Shown one piece after another: positions 23,901 through 29,900 of a stretch of DNA of 64,000 nucleotides. Numbering within the stretch: position 1 is the stretch's first letter; each line of letters starts with the position of its first letter. This DNA comes from Undaria pinnatifida. Taxonomy: Eukaryota; Sar; Phaeophyceae; Laminariales; Alariaceae. The notes beneath the pieces were generated by a model. That model did no database searches. It saw only the letters and a program-made list of their open reading frames with translations, and was not told where the DNA came from. The position numbers and the translations under genes were made by a program. The stretch covers positions 7,873,048 to 7,937,047 of the forward strand of contig JABAKD010000029.1 of assembly GCA_012845835.1 (NCBI GenBank), in the 5' to 3' direction.

Positions 23901-26900
23901 ATTAATAGTACTAGCGCATAGACACCCCGGTCGGGTTGCGCGAACGAATGCCTTCCAAGTCATGTTTCGGGTGAAATAACGAGCTCACAAGGTTAGGAGC
24001 TCCGAAACTTTCGCTAAACTCGTAGCGTAACATGACTCTTTAGGAAACACCCAGTGGCCGTGCTAATTCTTCATACCAGAGAGCTACGCGGAAACAAACT
24101 ACGAGACGGGCATACTACATCGCAAATACGGCCTCGAGATTCGGCAATTTCCAAGCCGAACGTACTGGTGTCCACACCGCTACCATCGCCTCCCAATTCC
24201 CCACGACATACCGAAGGAAACAGAGAAAGGGCTAAAGGGAAAAACGGTCACAAAACAAAACAAAACGAAGTATATGGGAGGCACACCAAGCGGAGTCGCT
24301 GCAAGATTGAGACACACGTAAGGAGGGAAGCCCAAGAGCAACAGGAGAAAGGAAAACCCGCCAACTTCATGTATGTCCACAGCGAGCGGTGGTTGAATCA
24401 CTGTCGCGCTGCCCGACCGGCATGAGACAGACAATACCAAAACAAAACGAAGACACACGAAAAAAAAACACCACACGCAACAGGCTCAAAAACAAAATTA
24501 AGATTCAAACCAGTCGCAGCAGTTTCTGCAGTAGCATAGCTAGGCCCCACCTACTCACAAAAGAGTCGGCCTGGCACCTTGACTGTAATACCCTGCCTGC
24601 CACCTGCTTCCTGGTTTCTTCTACTGCCATTTCTCTACTGCGGTGTTTGGACCACCCCCCCCCCCCCCGTCCCTTCAACGCTGCCCATGGCGAAAATGTG
24701 TCGGGCCGCCTGCTCTATTTCGCCCCGTCCTCATGCCACCTGACCATAAATCCTTCGGCTGCTTGAAGGCCCCCCCGGTGAACTGACCTAGGCTATTTTA
24801 TAAAATTATTCCAACGATTTGTTGCATGCAGTGGTCCACAGCACGGTCTAAACTCCAAACCCCCAACAGGGAATGTTTCGCAGGATCCCCCGAAGGCACT
24901 CCAACCCTTCGACAACATAACCGTAAGAGTTCCCAACAAATCCCAACAACTTTCGTCCCCGAAAACGACCCAAGTACGAGGGCATTCTCGCCTACTCTTC
25001 GGTCTGAATATATACCCTGACAAGTATATTTTTTTCATCCCGTCTGTTATCTTCGCAATTTCTCCTTTCTCTTCCTCCCTCCCTAGACATAACTCAGTTC
25101 CAGAGCTCACTAAGCTAGCTCTTTTCCCCGCTCCCCACTGCGGTGCGCGCTGTCATTTTCATCGCGACAAGACTCCAGATATTTCTCCCCTCGTCGACTC
25201 GCATCGAATTAAGTATGTATACCCAGCCCAACTACAACTCCAATGTTACCTCCTATCATAGCCAAGCGTGGGAGCGAGGGCAGCCGCGTTTCTGGCCAGT
25301 TTTTGGCCCCGGGTTGCGGTCAAGGTTAGTGTTCGGGTTTCATACGTAGGGATTGGGATTGGGTTGGCTCTACGCTCATGCCATGATCCCATCCCACCAG
25401 CCCCACCGCCGAGCTCTTTTTAGCCCGCAAACGTAAAGAGCATACCAGTTTTTTTTTTTTTCTTTGTTCATTCCTTCCACTATGTTCGCTCTTTTTTTTT
25501 CTCTTTCTCCCTCCTGAGACGAAACTCATATCCGGGGTCACTTCGTAAGCAGGCTCTTTCTCCCCCCTCCCCACTACGGTGCACGTCTGCATTTATATTG
25601 CGAGAAGTACTCCAGCTCTTTCTCCCCGCCTCGACTCGTATCGAAATTGCCCCCCCCTCGATATCCGCGCGACCGAACAGTTAAGGGGGTTCGCGAGAAG
25701 CGAGAAATAAGCGAGCGCGTCATGGTGTTGAATTTCCGCAATCGAATGATGCCGACGCTTTCGTAGCAGTAGGTTTCTGGTTGCAGCAATTTGCAATTCA
25801 TTCATTCTTAACGTACTTCGTCTTGTTTCGTTCAAAGAAAGAAGAAAAAAAACCATCGAAGGCGCTTCTAAAAAAAGAAGCCAAGATCAAACGAAAACGT
25901 TTCCCATTAATACCAAAACAGTATCCAGGAAATAACGCGTCTTCATTTGTAGTTCAAGAAAAAAAGAAAAAAAAACTCCAGCCTACAGTTCAAGGGGGGT
26001 GATCGGATGCCAAACATCGGTACAACAGCAGCACGTAGCATTTACAGCAGTGCCAAACTCGAAACAACTACCTCACCATCTCGCACTCTCACAATTCACG
26101 ATGCGCCAGTTGCTGCTGTGCTAGCCGATACGCGCAGCAGTTCGTTAATAGTTCACGTGGAGTGGAGTGGAGTGGAGTGGAATACATGCGTCCCAGCTAT
26201 TTTATACTGGCAATAGCACATATTATCCCTGGTATCATGGTACTAGGTGCATCCCCGGGTGAGAGGTTGAGACGTGAGAGAAGCACGGCTGGGAATCGCA
26301 ACCACTTGATCAAATTCGATGCAATCAATCGACACCGGGCAAACAGCAAAACGGTTGCGATTTTCGCGATACAGCGGCAGTCACAACGCATTTTACAGGC
26401 TATTTGGTCCTGAGCCTCTCACCAGTTCGCGAGTAGTGATCGCCGACTGGGGTACGCTTCGCCGGTCGGGTCGTCTCGCTCCTTCGATGTTTGATTTAGG
26501 AGTTAGCAATTGAAATTTGAAATTCAAGCGAGCCGAAAGACTACTAATAATAGGCTATCGAAGTTTACGCTTTTCCAATATATATTTACAACTATTGTGG
26601 AGAGAGAGAATGGCATGTACACACGTCCCAAAAGGCGTGATCTAAGGCGCCGGGGCTTGTAGGCAGTAGGCAGTGCCGAGAGCAAGCATTGTGTACAAGG
26701 ACGAGCGCACGTCGCAGCAGAGATAGACAATACTTCCCGAGCATTAGGCATCGCCCTCGTACTCGTAGCTGTCAGACTACGCAGCAGCTAGTACGCGTAG
26801 CGATGTAGATAGTGTTTGTATGATCTTTGCCGTGGCCATTTAATGGAAACGCTTGATTTTGGTGTGCATTTAATGGGCACAGGCTCTCGGTGCTACGTGG

Positions 26901-29900
26901 GCCCTGCAGACAGCTAATACCGTAAACTACACAAGATAACACACCCACATAAGATACCACACCCCCCACAGAATACGACACCCCGGTGATAATTTTGGGC
27001 GCATTTTTGCAACCATCGATTTATCACCGGGGCTACACAAGATACCACACCCCCCACAGGATACCACACCCGGTGGTAATATTTTCAAGCGCTCAAATGT
27101 ATCACCGGGGGTGTGTTATCTTGTGTAGTTTACGGTAGTCTACCCAGACGGCAGCACACAAAACGAAGAAACTCAGCCACACTTCTGGGAAAAAGGTCAG
27201 GACGAAAAACAAAATCGGAGCATTGTGACTTCTGTGCGAATCGAGAAAATTACGTTTTTTAACGTTTTTTTCTAGCTTGGTGTTAGCAACCCCCCCCCTC
27301 CCCCCGCTCGGTCTGGTCCCTCAAGAAAAAAAGTTTGGGCACCATATATTTTTTTGTGCCCCCCTGACCCAGGGTCAGATTGGAAGAGTCAGGTCCGGGT
27401 GGGATCAGCTCGGTGTGGGGTCGGGGTGTCAAGCGGGGGCAGCGTCGGGTCTTCAACAAAAGGTTACTGCTTGTACAGAATAGGCCCGCCAACCAGAAAC
27501 CCCCATTATATTTTGATTGAGCCTGAGATTGTTATTGTGACTCCGCCCTTGAACAACCTTTGAGCATAGGCTATTGCGTAGAATTTAGTGTAGAGCTCGG
27601 CGCTGAGCACGATTTCTTTCTTAGTTCAATTTGATTTGTCTTAGCGTCCGCCCAAAAGTAAGCCTTACCGTCTTACAAGGCAATTTCTTATTCGCGGGGA
27701 CTACTATCATGTACACAACGTGTTCATATTGTACACAATTGTTTAAAAATACGCCTCTGTGAATTATGTTATATTCGTTGACCCGGCCTGCAGCTAAGGC
27801 TCGACAGCGCAAGGAGACGCATTTTTTTTTTTTTTTTTTTTTTTTTTTATCCTCCGGCGGATGGGGAAAAATAAAGCTTTAGCTCACCACACTTCCGCGT
27901 ATTTTCATACGCGTCGTGTGTCGATTTAACTCAGTTGCTTTCGCAGCCCAACGCTAGCTGGCGCACCCTTCGAGTCCCATTGTAGGTATAGCGTAAGCTG
28001 TCCCTATCAGTGGTCTTCGTTACAACCCCGGCAGCGCAAGCTGCCGTTGTATACGGGTGCGTGTGTATGTCGACCCGGCCTGTCCCCTGAGGGTCAGTTT
28101 CGGTGAGACGCATATACTACGGGGCGTATAGCCTTAGCCTGGGTTAGGGTTTTGGGGTAGGGTTTTGCGCTATGGTTCGGGATGGGTTGGGTCGACATGG
28201 CCGTAAGGATGCAGAAAAATCTGACCGGCTTACAGCAGGGAAATTTCGGCAATTATCGGCAAATCAAATGCGAGTTTTGAAAGGATAAGACAAGTATGAC
28301 TTGCGGTGATTGCCACGGGCAGAGCGCTGCGATTGCGGCGCTGCTGCTGTGGGACTTGCCGCGAGGTGGCCCACGTGCACGGCGCACACGCAAGAGAGAT
28401 AGAGCCCGCGCGCAGCTCAGACGCTCACACGAAATCGACGCCGCACGGCGCAGCCGGCGGCCCAACAGCATGCTGCAACACCTGGTGTTGTAGTGAGTGG
28501 TACATCCCCGCTGTTACAGGTTTGTTGCGTTTCTCGGAGCCTGCGATCTGTCGCCCTGACGAGGGGGGTAGAACAGTCACTGCCCGCGTAAGTTTGACAA
28601 ACGTCGGCTTTTTTACACAGGCTGTGCGCGTGCGTATGCCCACACCACCGCAGGAGCAGCAGCAGCACCACCTCCATCAAAACTACAGCACCAGCAATGA
28701 GCGGTTTTGTGGCTGTGGCCTCAGGCTCTCGCGCCTGCCAGCGGCAGCGCATTGGTCGAGTTCATTCAAAGTCACAAAGCAGCAGCAGCAAGCAGCACTC
28801 CGAGTACGTACGTGAAAACCCCAAAACTTAATCAAAATCATACGTAACGAACCCTCGCCCGATCCACCAGAGACACAGCAGGTTGCGTGTTTGCTCGCGT
28901 GTATACCCACTCTACAGAAGCACCACCACCACCATCACCACCACCAGACTTCAACACCAGCAAGTAACAGATTATAATCCGCGGTCCCGGGTCTTTGCGC
29001 CTGCTACGTCGGTAGCGGGAAACCTCTGTAGGCCGAGTTCAATCGAACACAGCAGCGCTTTACGCGAAAAAAACTAAGTTAATAGCGAACCCTCCCCGCG
29101 GACAACATCCCGATAGTTTGAAGTAAAAAAAAACAAACTGTAAGCTAGGTAAGATATGGGATTGGAGCCTATTTTGTGTGCGACGACTGCTGGCTATCAT
29201 GCCATATCACACGACAGGATGCAAAAAATATAATACCGGTATCAGATCAAATATCATGCATGTTGCGTCATAAAATATCGCATCACTTCTTGCCATACGA
29301 ACAGGATTCATATTATAAAAACGAAAATACACTCCAGCTGTGAGATCGAAGATTTCGTCGAAACTCATCTTTGCAAGCGGTGTGTGATACTCCGATCGCG
29401 CGTGTTACGGGGGGTGTATACCCTCGTGAAGGATACAGGTAGGTGACTCCCCTGATAATGCCAGGGTCAACAGGACAATCATATTACATCATACCTGCAT
29501 AGAAGATACTCCAAAGCTAAGGCTGTCATCTTCTCCATCCTCGGAGAACTGAAAGGCAGATCGGATTTCGGCAGGTACAAGGCAGCAGGGAGTTAAACGT
29601 TAAAAATTCAAAAATTCCCTTGGTGGGAGGGCGGGGGTGAGGGGGGGCGTGCGGGGGGGGGGGGCTGTTTGGTGGGAGCAAAGAGTGTTGCTGCTGTGGA
29701 TGCGATTACCCGTAGCGATTTGCCAATGGCGGTTGTACAGGAGAATGTTAAAACTAATAAAGAAGCAAATAAATAAATAAATATTAGACATCAGAACCTC
29801 GTCAGCTCCCGCGAAGTTGGCGAAGTTGCACGTATGTGCGACGTTTTTTATTATTGCACGCAAATTCAATAGCGATTTATGTATGGCGGCTCCCTATGTG

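Larger units (their letters stand above)
15760..29494 (-). other. PPM1G intron 2 (13.7 kb)
   Basis: A giant intron between exon 2 and exon 3. It holds an inverted pair of poly-A retroposons (17.3-18.1 kb), a 96-bp tandem duplication (18.28-18.44 kb), inverted-repeat MITEs (21.5-22.3 and 26.9-27.1 kb), a 53-bp tandem array (23.74-23.94 kb) and scattered interspersed repeats. At 25.03-25.64 kb two degraded reverse copies of a repeat lie in tandem. No third gene is convincingly present. Confidence 0.6.

Noticed and set aside
23738-23943. A CRISPR-like array
   Set aside because: The whole 53-bp unit is repeated with no variable spacers, and the genome is eukaryotic.
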